NCBI GenBank assembly: GCA_040766135.1
Contig: JAXGRA010000004.1
Span: 62,001 to 126,000, forward strand
Reading direction: 5' to 3'
Source of the DNA: JAGVSV01 sp040766135
Lineage (GTDB): Bacteria > Bacillota > Clostridia > Christensenellales > Aristaeellaceae
DNA length: 64,000 nucleotides
Made by a program: the position numbers and the translations under genes
The notes under the pieces: model-generated
Databases searched by the model: none
Told to the model about the DNA's origin: nothing
Seen by the model: only the letters and a program-made list of their open reading frames with translations
In this document: piece by piece, positions 25,795-34,066 of the stretch
Layout of the letters: each line of letters opens with the position of its first letter
Position numbering within the stretch: the stretch's first letter is position 1

Positions 25795-25828
25795 AGCGGG
25801 CGGGCCGTCCGGGCCCGCCCGCTTTTTT
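25795..25828 (+). terminator. Strong intra-operon terminator between binding protein and permeases
   Basis: AGCGGGCGGGCC (25795-25806) and GGCCCGCCCGCT (about 25811-25822) form a 12-bp GC-rich stem with loop GTCC plus flanking base, followed by six T (25823-25828). Read-through would feed the permease genes. Confidence 0.9.
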
Positions 25829-25852
25829 ACAGGAACCTGCATGAGGAGCGCT

Positions 25853-26794
25853 ATGTCACAGAATATGCCTATACAAGCCCCGCTGTCCCGCACCAAGAAG
25901 CCCGGACAGTTTCGGCGCGAGTTGCCGCTGCACCTAATGCTGGTGCCAGGGGTTATCTTTCTCATCATCTTTTCCTATATACCCATTGGCGGGCTGGCGA
26001 TTGGCTTTCAACGCTACATCCCTGCAAAGGGAATTTCCGGTTCAGCCTGGGTTGGGCTTGGCAACTTTCGCTACCTGATGAGCTTGCCTGATGTGTATCA
26101 GGTCATGTTCAACACGGTGTTCATCGCATCGATGAAAATCGTGGCCGGTATTGTGGTGCCGGTTGTTTTCTCCCTGCTGCTCAATGAAATCCGCTGCAAG
26201 CCCTTCAAACGGATAGCTCAAACCGTTATTTATATGCCATACTTCCTGTCCTGGATTGTGTTGTCTGGTGTGATTATTGATATCCTATCGCCATCAGACG
26301 GCATTGTAGGGCAGTTTTTAGCATCTTTGGGCATAGAACCTATATTCTTTCTAGCAGATGAAAATTGGTTCCCCTATATTATGGTCATTACCGATGTGTG
26401 GAAAAACTTTGGTTTCGCCACCATTGTATATCTGGCTGCGCTGACCAGCATCGACCCCACCTATTACGAGGCCGCCATCATTGACGGTGCCAACCGCTGG
26501 AAACAAACCATATATGTGACGTTGCCCGGCATCGCCCCCATTGTAATGCTGATGACTACACTGGCCTTGGGCAATGTGCTCAACGCGGGTTTTGACCAGA
26601 TATTCAACCTCTACAGCCCGGCCGTTTACCGCACCGGCGATATCATTGACACCATGATCTACCGTATGGGCATTGTAGATGCCAACTTTGGCGTTGCAAC
26701 AGCTATGGGGATCTTCAGCTCCTTTGTATCGCTGATTTTTGTGTCGATATCCTATCTGCTGGCATATCGGCTATCGGGCTACCGGGTATTTTGA
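25853..26794 (+). CDS. ABC sugar permease, LplB-type
   Basis: 313 aa with six predicted membrane spans. The EAA loop reads YYEAAIIDGANRWKQTIYVTLPGI (about residues 205-228). The start was set at the ATG after GAGGAG; an ATG 12 bp upstream would contain that site. It forms a heterodimeric channel with the next permease. Confidence 0.92.
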   Translation: MSQNMPIQAPLSRTKKPGQFRRELPLHLMLVPGVIFLIIFSYIPIGGLAIGFQRYIPAKGISGSAWVGLGNFRYLMSLPDVYQVMFNTVFIASMKIVAGIVVPVVFSLLLNEIRCKPFKRIAQTVIYMPYFLSWIVLSGVIIDILSPSDGIVGQFLASLGIEPIFFLADENWFPYIMVITDVWKNFGFATIVYLAALTSIDPTYYEAAIIDGANRWKQTIYVTLPGIAPIVMLMTTLALGNVLNAGFDQIFNLYSPAVYRTGDIIDTMIYRMGIVDANFGVATAMGIFSSFVSLIFVSISYLLAYRLSGYRVF

Positions 26795-26811
26795 CAGGAA
26801 GGGAGATTGCC

Positions 26812-27702
26812 ATGCATATAAAGCCTTCGCGCGCCTACCGCGCATTTACAATATTTAACCATGTATTCATGGTGCTGGTTATGTTCCTGTGCCTGTTTCC
26901 CCTGGTGCACCTGTTGGCACTGTCTTTTAGTGCCTCCTGGGCGGCGTCGGCAAAGTTAGTGAAACTTTGGCCGGTAGCTTTTACCTGGAGCAGCTATGAG
27001 TACGTGATGCAAAAGCCGGAATTTGTTTCGTCCCTGCTGGTATCTGTCAAGCGTGTAGCCATCGGCGTGCCATTGAATATGCTGATGATTATCCTGGCAG
27101 CCTATCCCCTGTCCAAGGAAAAAAGCGAATTGCGCGCGCGCAATATATATGCATGGTTCTTTATTATCACCATGCTGTTTTCCGGCGGACTTATCCCTAC
27201 CTACATGCTGATCCGCTCGCTGCGCATGATTGACACCATCTGGGCGCTGGTGCTGCCTGGCGCAGTGTCCGTATACAACATGTTGCTGCTGATGAACTTC
27301 CTGCGGCAATTGCCCAAGGAGATTGAGGAATCCGCCTTTCTGGATGGCGCAGGCCATCTGACCAATTTGTGGCACATCCAATTGCCCCTGAGCCTGCCTG
27401 CACTGGCTACCGTTGTGATGTTCTGCACCGTAGGGCACTGGAACGCATGGTTTGACGGGTTGATTTACATGAACCGGCCTGAACACTATCCATTACAAAG
27501 CTACCTGCAAACAGTGGTTACCACCATTGACCAGCGCATGACCAACATGACCACGCGCGACATAGAGTTGCTCAAGGTCATCAGCAACCGCACGACCAAG
27601 GCCGCACAGATTTTTTTAGCTGCACTGCCCATTCTGGCCGTATATCCTTTCCTGCAAAAGTATTTTATGACCGGTTTAGTGCTGGGCAGCGTGAAGGGAT
27701 AA
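26812..27702 (+). CDS. ABC sugar permease, YtcP-type (carbohydrate permease family)
   Basis: 296 aa, six membrane spans. EAA loop EEIEESAFLDGAGHLTNLWHIQLPL variant (about residues 175-200, reading EIEESAFLDGAG). Start after GGAAGGGAG. The C-terminus LQKYFMTGLVLGSVKG is typical of YtcP-type permeases. Confidence 0.92.
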   Translation: MHIKPSRAYRAFTIFNHVFMVLVMFLCLFPLVHLLALSFSASWAASAKLVKLWPVAFTWSSYEYVMQKPEFVSSLLVSVKRVAIGVPLNMLMIILAAYPLSKEKSELRARNIYAWFFIITMLFSGGLIPTYMLIRSLRMIDTIWALVLPGAVSVYNMLLLMNFLRQLPKEIEESAFLDGAGHLTNLWHIQLPLSLPALATVVMFCTVGHWNAWFDGLIYMNRPEHYPLQSYLQTVVTTIDQRMTNMTTRDIELLKVISNRTTKAAQIFLAALPILAVYPFLQKYFMTGLVLGSVKG

Positions 27703-27720
27703 GCTTTTTCCGCATACGTG

Positions 27721-27753
27721 AAAAACCCACCCGAGCAACTGGGTGGGTTTTTT
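27721..27753. terminator. Bidirectional terminator between ytcP-type permease and trxA
   Basis: AAAAACCCACCC (27721-27732) and GGGTGGGTTTTTT (27741-27753) form a stem with A and T tracts on both sides, serving the converging transcripts. Confidence 0.9.
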
Positions 27754-27775
27754 GTGCACTATGGGAAGTTGGCTG

Positions 27776-28084
27776 TTACTTCAGCATTTGCTCAATGGCA
27801 GCCTTGGGGCGGGCACCTACGGCGGTCTGCGTAATATAACCGTTCTTGAACACCTTCAGCGTCGGGATGCTCATCACGCCATACTTCTGCGCCAGTGCGG
27901 GCTGCTCATCTACATTAACCTTGCCAACTTTATAATCCGTGGATTCTCTGGCGATTTCATCCACAATGGGACCTACCATGCGGCAAGGGCCGCACCAGGG
28001 TGCCCAAAAATCCACCAGTACAGGCTTATCGGATTTCAGCACTTCTTTCTCAAAATTCTCGGTTGTCAGTGTAATAACTGCCAT
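27776..28084 (-). CDS. trxA: Thioredoxin
   Basis: 102 aa. Active-site WCGPC in VDFWAPWCGPCRM (about residues 25-36) and the cis-proline loop MSIPTLKVF. It reduces protein disulfides in the cytoplasm. The start at 28084 follows GAGGA; the ATG nine bases upstream includes that site. Confidence 0.95.
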   Translation of the reverse strand: MAVITLTTENFEKEVLKSDKPVLVDFWAPWCGPCRMVGPIVDEIARESTDYKVGKVNVDEQPALAQKYGVMSIPTLKVFKNGYITQTAVGARPKAAIEQMLK

Positions 28085-28128
28085 GTTCCTCATCCTTTCT
28101 ACAGTAAGTCGCTGTGCGTTACCTAATT

Positions 28129-28158
28129 ATTATACCCACATTTCAGAGGTTGAAACAA
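28129..28158 (-). promoter_or_regulatory. Promoter of trxA
   Basis: Minus strand TATAAT (28134-28129) with TTGTTT 18 bp upstream (28158-28153), between leuS and trxA. Confidence 0.55.
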
Positions 28159-28167
28159 CACCCCTCA

Positions 28168-30588
28168 TTATCGCACCACCAAATTAAGCAGCCGTCCGGG
28201 CACAAACACGGCCTTGACCACCTGCTTGTCCCCTACCAGCGCCTGCACATCTGCATGCTGCGGCAGGTCGCGCTCGCCGTCCTCACGGGACAGGTCGCTA
28301 TCCACCATCATTTTGCCGCGCACCTTGCCGTTTATTTGCACGGCGATTTCCACCTGCGGGTGGATCAGGAATTTTTCATCGTAGCTGGGCCAGGGCTGTG
28401 TATACATACGGCCACCATAGCCCTGCATCTCCCAGATCTCCTCGCAGATGTGCGGGGCCACAGGGCTGAGCAGCAGCAACAGAGCTTTAAGCTCTCCAGC
28501 TGTGACCTGCCCTTTCTGGCTCATGGTGTTGACCAGCGTCATCAGCGCAGCAATGGCGGTGTTATACTTCATCTTTTCGTAGTCTTCAGACACCTTCTTG
28601 ATAGTGGAATGCATGTCCACCATCAAATCGCTGCTGAAGCCCTGCGCGTTGTTGTCCACCATACCCTGCAAACGCCATACGCGGTCCAGGAACCGACGGC
28701 AGCCGTGCGCGCCGCTGGTGTTCCATGGAATGGCCTGATCAAATGCACCCATGAACATCTCGTACATGCGGAAAGCGTCGGCACCAATCTGGTCGATCAT
28801 ATCATCGGGATTGATGACATTGCCGCGTGATTTGCTCATTTTTTCGCCGTTTTCGCCTAGGATCATGCCATGGCTGGTACGTCGCTGATACGGTTCCGGT
28901 GCCTTGACCATGCCGATATCATGCAAGAACAGGTGCCAGAAGCGGCTGTACAGCAGGTGCAGGGTGGTGTGCTCCATGCCGCCGTTGTACCAATCCACCG
29001 GCATCCAGTAATCCAGCGCTTCCTGGGAGGCAAACGCCTCGTCATTGTGCGGGTCGGTATAGCGCAGGAAGTACCAGCTGCTGCCCGCCCACTGGGGCAT
29101 GGTATCGGTTTCACGCTGGGCAGGGGCACCACAGGCCGGGCAAGGCACATTGACCCATTCCGGCATGGAGGCCAGCGGGCTTTCGCCGGAATCGGTCAGC
29201 TCATAGGTTTCCACGTTGGGCAAAATAAGCGGTAGCTCGCTTTCAGGCAGCGGCACCATGCCGCAGGACGGGCAATGCACAATGGGAATGGGCTCGCCCC
29301 AATAGCGCTGACGGCTGAACACCCAGTCGCGCAGGCGGAAATTGACCTTGCGCTCGCCGATGCCGCGTTCCACCAGGAAATTGATCATCGCTTCCTTGGC
29401 CTGAGCTACCTGCATACCGTTGAGAAAACCGCTGTTGACCAGCACGCCCTGCTCGATATCGGTATAGGCCGCTTCGGTCACATCACCGCCAGCCACAACT
29501 TCAATAATGGGCAGGCCAAATTCTCTGGCAAACTCCCAGTCGCGCTCATCATGGCCGGGCACGGCCATGATGGCGCCCGTGCCATAGGACATCAGCACAT
29601 AATCCGAAATCCAAATGGGAATTTCCTTCCCGGTAGCAGGGTTAATGGCCTGAATACCTGCAATCTCAACACCGGTTTTGTTATGCGCCATCTCGGTACG
29701 CTCAAAATCGCTCTTGCGGGCGGCCTGCTCACGGTAGGCCAGCAGTGCCTCCATGTTGGTAATTTTTTCCTTAAGCGCATCAATGAGCGGATGTTCCGGC
29801 GACAATACCATATAGGTTGCCCCGAACAAGGTGTCCGGGCGTGTGGTATATACGCGCAGCTTGTGGTTGGTACCCTCAATGGCAAAATCCACCTCCGCGC
29901 CTTCGCTGCGGCCAATCCAGTTGCGTTGCTGCGTTTTGACCCGCTCGATAAAATCAACTGTATCCAGACCATCCAGCAGTTTTTGTGCATACTTGGTGAT
30001 GCGCAGCATCCACTGGTTTTTAATGCGCCGCACCACTTCGCCACCGCAACGTTCGCATACGCCATCAACTACTTCTTCATTGGCTAAGCCGCATTTGCAG
30101 CTGGTACACCAGTTGATGGGCATTTCAGCCTTGTATGCCAGGCCATGCTCGTACAACTTAAGGAAAATCCACTGTGTCCACTTGTAGTAAGCGGGATCGG
30201 TGGTGTTGACCTCGCGCGAGTAGTCAAATGCAAAGCCAATGCGCTTTAGCTGCTTGCGGAAGTGATCAACATTTTCCTGCGTTACTTTAGCGGGGTGCAC
30301 ATGGTGCTGGATGGCATAGTTTTCTGTCGGCAGACCAAAGGCGTCCCAACCGATGGGATACAGCACATTGTATCCCTCCATGCGGCGCTTGCGCGCAATG
30401 ATGTCCAGCGCCGTGTTGCTGCGCGGATGGCCCACATGCAGCCCTGCGCCTGAGGGATACGGAAATTCAATCAGGCAATAATACTTTGGTTTGGAAAAAT
30501 CCGAGGATGCCTCAAAGGCATGCTCCTCCTCCCATATCTTTTGCCACTTTTTCTCGATGACATCCGGGTTGTACGGTGCCGAAAACAT
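28168..30588 (-). CDS. leuS: Leucyl-tRNA synthetase
   Basis: 806 aa, normal bacterial length. HIGH-class motif PSGAGLHVGHPRS at ~43-55, zinc-like CTSCKCG...CERCG region at ~160-185, CP1 editing domain (TTRPDTLFGATYMVLSPEH), LeuRS-specific zinc CPSCG and CPACG, and the KMSKS loop EKMSKSRGNV near residue 570. The anticodon-binding and C-terminal domains are complete. The start was chosen at the ATG seven bases after AGGAGG. It has its own promoter; no T-box leader fits in the ~140-bp divergent intergenic region. Confidence 0.97.
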   Translation of the reverse strand: MFSAPYNPDVIEKKWQKIWEEEHAFEASSDFSKPKYYCLIEFPYPSGAGLHVGHPRSNTALDIIARKRRMEGYNVLYPIGWDAFGLPTENYAIQHHVHPAKVTQENVDHFRKQLKRIGFAFDYSREVNTTDPAYYKWTQWIFLKLYEHGLAYKAEMPINWCTSCKCGLANEEVVDGVCERCGGEVVRRIKNQWMLRITKYAQKLLDGLDTVDFIERVKTQQRNWIGRSEGAEVDFAIEGTNHKLRVYTTRPDTLFGATYMVLSPEHPLIDALKEKITNMEALLAYREQAARKSDFERTEMAHNKTGVEIAGIQAINPATGKEIPIWISDYVLMSYGTGAIMAVPGHDERDWEFAREFGLPIIEVVAGGDVTEAAYTDIEQGVLVNSGFLNGMQVAQAKEAMINFLVERGIGERKVNFRLRDWVFSRQRYWGEPIPIVHCPSCGMVPLPESELPLILPNVETYELTDSGESPLASMPEWVNVPCPACGAPAQRETDTMPQWAGSSWYFLRYTDPHNDEAFASQEALDYWMPVDWYNGGMEHTTLHLLYSRFWHLFLHDIGMVKAPEPYQRRTSHGMILGENGEKMSKSRGNVINPDDMIDQIGADAFRMYEMFMGAFDQAIPWNTSGAHGCRRFLDRVWRLQGMVDNNAQGFSSDLMVDMHSTIKKVSEDYEKMKYNTAIAALMTLVNTMSQKGQVTAGELKALLLLLSPVAPHICEEIWEMQGYGGRMYTQPWPSYDEKFLIHPQVEIAVQINGKVRGKMMVDSDLSREDGERDLPQHADVQALVGDKQVVKAVFVPGRLLNLVVR

Positions 30589-30616
30589 ACACATCCTCCT
30601 TCGCAAAAACATAGAT

Positions 30617-30645
30617 AGTATAGGCATTTTTGTGTGCATTGTAAA
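30617..30645 (-). promoter_or_regulatory. Promoter of leuS
   Basis: Minus strand TTTACA (30645-30640), 17-bp spacer, TATACT (30622-30617), about 30 bp before the ATG. The leader is too short for a T-box. Confidence 0.7.
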
Positions 30646-30667
30646 GGCGAGCGCAGCTGCGCAATAT

Positions 30668-30696
30668 TTGACACATATCCTTTGCCTGCCTATACT
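30668..30696 (+). promoter_or_regulatory. Promoter of the PIG-L-nahK-galE operon
   Basis: TTGACA (30668-30673), 17-bp spacer, TATACT (30691-30696), back to back with the leuS promoter. Near consensus, so probably constitutive or repressed rather than activated. Confidence 0.75.
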
Positions 30697-30724
30697 GATA
30701 GGCATTACATGCATGGGGGCGCGC

Positions 30725-31906
30725 ATGAGACGTACACTGGGGTTCCTGTTGGCTGTCCTGATTACTTTTTCTGCCTGTATTGCACATGCCACGGATGGTA
30801 TGGCGCGCGACCTGTCAGCAGAATGCACATTTCATGTAGTAGCCAATGGCTGGATGGTGGAGCGTTTGACTGACCGTGATTATTCCTCGCGCTGGCGCGG
30901 AGAAAATGGCGGCAACCGCCTGGAAATACGCAGCCCGGAGCCTATTCACGGGCTATATGTCTGCTGGCGCGATGAGCCCCCGGCATTCCGCTTGGAGGCG
31001 TTTATTAGTGGTGCATGGCAGGAAGTTGCTGCCCACCCCGCAGGCGAGAAAGTTCATGTGCTGTACCCTGTGAATGGTCACAAGCGAGTGCGCCTGGTCG
31101 CAGAGCAGCGCAACAGCAAACGCTTTGCCATGTCCGAGATATTTGTGTTGAGTGAAGGCACTCCTCCACCATGGGTGCAGCAATGGCAGGATCCCTTGCC
31201 CAAGGCAGAACTGATGGTCATTTTTGCACACCCGGATGATGAAGTGCTGTGGATGGGGGGCACCCTTCCCCGTTATGCTGGCCAGGAGCAGCGTGATGTG
31301 GTAACCGTGCTGATGACCAAGCCCACCGAGTTGCGCCGCAGCGAATTGCTCAACAGTTTGTGGACGTGCGGCGTGCGCAATTATCCGGTAATCGCCCCCT
31401 TTTATGACCGTTACAGCGGTCGCCTTGTAACAGCCTATAAGTATGTGGAACAGAAAAAGCTGGACGCCTATGTGACCGAGCTGTACCGCAAATACAAGCC
31501 CGAAGTAGTGGTTAGCCACGATGTAAAAGGCGAATATGGGCACGGCATGCACATGGCTGTTGCCATCGCGGCGCTGGACAATGTAGCCCATGCCATGAAC
31601 CCCAAACGGCACGCCGCTTCCTATAAGGAATATGGCCCCTGGCAGGTGAGCAAGGTCTATTTGCACCTATACCCGGAAAACAGTTTTGACATGGACTGGG
31701 ACATTCCCCTGCCCGCCTTTGATGGGAAAACAGGTTTTGAGGTGGCGCAGGATGCATGGGCATGCCATCAATCGCAATATCATATTCAAGATTTCTTTGT
31801 CATGCCCCGCAACCATGAGTATAGCTGCTATAAGTTCGGCTTGGCCTTTACCAATGTGGGGCCGGATATAAACTGCAACGATTTTTTTGAAAATATACCT
31901 GAATAA
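30725..31906 (+). CDS. Secreted PIG-L family deacetylase with N-terminal F5/8-type (galactose-binding-like) domain
   Basis: 393 aa. Signal peptide ~1-24 (RRTLGFLLAVLITFSACIAHA); FSAC is a poor lipobox, so SPase I cleavage after AHA is favoured. Residues ~35-155 look like an F5/8 type C / CBM32-like beta domain (LTDRDYSSRWR ... GLYVCWRDEP ... KRFAMSEIFVL). The catalytic PIG-L domain begins at ~160 with the zinc motif VIFAHPDDEVL and has the later GHGMH histidines. PIG-L enzymes remove N-acetyl groups from GlcNAc-type sugars. The start follows GGGGG; an in-frame ATG at 30713 is less likely. It shares an operon with an N-acetylhexosamine kinase and galE. Confidence 0.85.
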   Translation: MRRTLGFLLAVLITFSACIAHATDGMARDLSAECTFHVVANGWMVERLTDRDYSSRWRGENGGNRLEIRSPEPIHGLYVCWRDEPPAFRLEAFISGAWQEVAAHPAGEKVHVLYPVNGHKRVRLVAEQRNSKRFAMSEIFVLSEGTPPPWVQQWQDPLPKAELMVIFAHPDDEVLWMGGTLPRYAGQEQRDVVTVLMTKPTELRRSELLNSLWTCGVRNYPVIAPFYDRYSGRLVTAYKYVEQKKLDAYVTELYRKYKPEVVVSHDVKGEYGHGMHMAVAIAALDNVAHAMNPKRHAASYKEYGPWQVSKVYLHLYPENSFDMDWDIPLPAFDGKTGFEVAQDAWACHQSQYHIQDFFVMPRNHEYSCYKFGLAFTNVGPDINCNDFFENIPE

Positions 31907-31923
31907 ATTATTTGGAGGCAGCC

Positions 31924-32988
31924 ATGCAAGAAAGTTGTTACCAGTTCCAGGTGAAAGGATCGCCGGTTTCCTTTGAGCGCTACGGCAACGGACACATCAA
32001 CGAAACCTATCTGATGAAAACCGATGCCGGGGAGCCGTACATCCTGCAAAAAATCAACCACAGGGTGTTTAAAGATGTACCGCAACTGATGAGCAACATC
32101 GGCAGCGTTACACGGCACCTGGCACAGAAGGAAAGCGACCCGCGCCGCGTGCTTACGCTGGTACCTACACTGAATGGCGATGATTTTTGGGCATCGCCGG
32201 ACGGCAGTTTCTGGCGGGCATACATCTTTGTAAAGGACAGCCTGTGCTTAGAGCGCGCCGAATCCCCCGAGGATTTCCGGCAGAGCGCGGTAGGTTTTGG
32301 GCAGTTCCAGAACATGTTAAGCGATTTCCCATCTGCCAGCTTGCACGAAACGATCAAAGATTTTCATCATACCCCCAAGCGCTATGAGGCGCTGGTGGAG
32401 GCCATCCGAAAGGATGCGGTGGGACGCGTACGCGAGGCGCAGCCGGAGATTGACTTTGCCCTCAAGCGCCAGGCATCTGCCGCACTGATGACCGACATGC
32501 AGGCGAAGGGCGAGCTGCCGCTGCGCGTTACACACAACGATACCAAGCTAAACAACGTCATGTTGGACGACCAGACACGCGAGGCGCTGTGCGTAATTGA
32601 TCTGGACACCGTGATGCCGGGATTGGCGGGCAATGACTTTGGCGATTCTATCCGCTTTGGGGCATCCACTGCCGCTGAGGACGAAAAGGATTTAAGCAAG
32701 GTATCCATGTCCCTTTCCCTGTTCCGGGCCTACGCCAACGGCTTTTTAGGCGCCTGCGGCGATCAGCTGGTGGATGCCGAGATTGAAACGTTGCCCCAGG
32801 GTGCACGCCTGATGACGCTGGAATGCGGCGTGCGCTTTTTGACCGACTTTTTGTCCGGGGATACCTACTTCCGCGTGCACCGGCCGGAGCATAACTTGGA
32901 CCGCTGCCGCACACAGTTTAAGCTGGTGCAGGATATGGAAGATAAAATGGATGCCATGCATCACATTATCAAGGAGGAACGGCCATGA
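31924..32988 (+). CDS. N-acetylhexosamine 1-kinase-like phosphotransferase (NahK family)
   Basis: 354 aa, close to NahK of bifidobacteria in length. Kinase-fold motifs: nucleotide-binding GNGHINETYLM near residue 20, catalytic THNDTKLNNVMLD (~200-212) and metal-binding VIDLDTVMPG (~220-229). NahK phosphorylates GlcNAc/GalNAc at C1. The pairing with galE downstream is the arrangement of galacto-N-biose/lacto-N-biose salvage. GGAGG precedes the ATG. A lacto-N-biose phosphorylase gene is not in the window. A general choline/aminoglycoside kinase-like role is the alternative. Confidence 0.8.
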   Translation: MQESCYQFQVKGSPVSFERYGNGHINETYLMKTDAGEPYILQKINHRVFKDVPQLMSNIGSVTRHLAQKESDPRRVLTLVPTLNGDDFWASPDGSFWRAYIFVKDSLCLERAESPEDFRQSAVGFGQFQNMLSDFPSASLHETIKDFHHTPKRYEALVEAIRKDAVGRVREAQPEIDFALKRQASAALMTDMQAKGELPLRVTHNDTKLNNVMLDDQTREALCVIDLDTVMPGLAGNDFGDSIRFGASTAAEDEKDLSKVSMSLSLFRAYANGFLGACGDQLVDAEIETLPQGARLMTLECGVRFLTDFLSGDTYFRVHRPEHNLDRCRTQFKLVQDMEDKMDAMHHIIKEERP

Positions 32989-34007
32989 AGGTTCTTGTCA
33001 CAGGGGGTGCCGGGTATATCGGCACGCACACGTGCTTAGCACTGCTTCGACAGGGCATGGAGGTTGTGGTCGTCGACAACCTGTCCAACAGCCACCCCGT
33101 GGCGCTCAAACGAGTAGAAGCGTTGGCGGGCAAAGAGATCCCTTTCTATGAAGGGGATGTGTGCGATGAAACGCTGCTGGATCGGATTTTTACGGAGCAC
33201 GCCATCGATTGTGTCATCCATTTTGCCGGCCTCAAGGCGGTGGGCGAATCGGTGGTCAAACCATTGGCCTACTATGAAAACAACCTGATCAGCACGCTGC
33301 ATCTTCTGTCGGCCATGGCGCGGCATGATGTCAAACGCATTATTTTCTCCAGCTCCGCCACAGTGTATCGCAGCGATTCGCCCATGCCGGTGGATGAAAG
33401 TGCACCGCTGGGCTGCCTGAACCCCTATGGCTGGACCAAACTCATGTGCGAACAAATCCTGCGCGACGCGGTTGTGGCCGATGACAAGCTATCCGTGGTT
33501 CTGCTTCGGTACTTTAACCCCATCGGTGCCGATGCCAGCGGCGATATTGGGGAGGATCCCGATGGCATTCCCAACAATCTGGTGCCCTATGTGGCCCAGA
33601 CTGCGCTGGGGATTCATCCGCATGTCAACGTGTTTGGGGATGATTACAACACACCGGACGGTACCGGCGTGCGCGATTACATCCACGTCACCGACCTGGC
33701 CGACGGCCATGTAGCGGCCATCGCCTATGCCGAAAAGCACACAGGCTGTGAGGCGTTCAACCTGGGCACGGGCATCGGATACAGCGTGTTGGACATCATC
33801 AGCACCTTTGAAAAAGCCAACCGCATCAAGGTGCCCTATGTGATTGGCCCGCGCCGCCCCGGCGATGCCGATGCCGTATACAGCAACCCCGAAAAGGCCC
33901 GCAAGCTGCTCAAATGGGAAGCGAAAAAGACGCTGACCGATATGTGCCGCGACAGTTGGAACTGGCAACAGAAAAACCCGCGCGGCTACCGCACGGGTGA
34001 AGAATAA
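32985..34007 (+). CDS. galE: UDP-glucose 4-epimerase
   Basis: 340 aa short-chain dehydrogenase-type epimerase. NAD motif VTGGAGYIGTHT at residues 4-15, catalytic serine region IIFSSSATVY and YGWTK (Y-x3-K) near residue 149. It interconverts UDP-Glc/UDP-Gal and often UDP-GlcNAc/UDP-GalNAc. The start overlaps the kinase stop, with GGAGG upstream. Confidence 0.95.
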   Translation: MKVLVTGGAGYIGTHTCLALLRQGMEVVVVDNLSNSHPVALKRVEALAGKEIPFYEGDVCDETLLDRIFTEHAIDCVIHFAGLKAVGESVVKPLAYYENNLISTLHLLSAMARHDVKRIIFSSSATVYRSDSPMPVDESAPLGCLNPYGWTKLMCEQILRDAVVADDKLSVVLLRYFNPIGADASGDIGEDPDGIPNNLVPYVAQTALGIHPHVNVFGDDYNTPDGTGVRDYIHVTDLADGHVAAIAYAEKHTGCEAFNLGTGIGYSVLDIISTFEKANRIKVPYVIGPRRPGDADAVYSNPEKARKLLKWEAKKTLTDMCRDSWNWQQKNPRGYRTGEE

Positions 34008-34033
34008 TACTGATATAAAATCACCATTCCCTC

Positions 34034-34066
34034 ACGGGGCCGTCATGCAGATGGCCTCGTTTGTTG
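34034..34066 (+). terminator. Terminator of the galE operon
   Basis: ACGGGGCCGT (34034-34043) pairs, with wobbles, with ATGGCCTCGT (34051-34060), followed by TTGTTG. It overlaps the end of the converging oxidoreductase gene. Confidence 0.5.

Noticed and set aside
30589..30724. T-box leader before leuS
   Set aside because: The promoter is ~30 bp before the start and the whole divergent region is ~136 bp; no T-box signature is visible.
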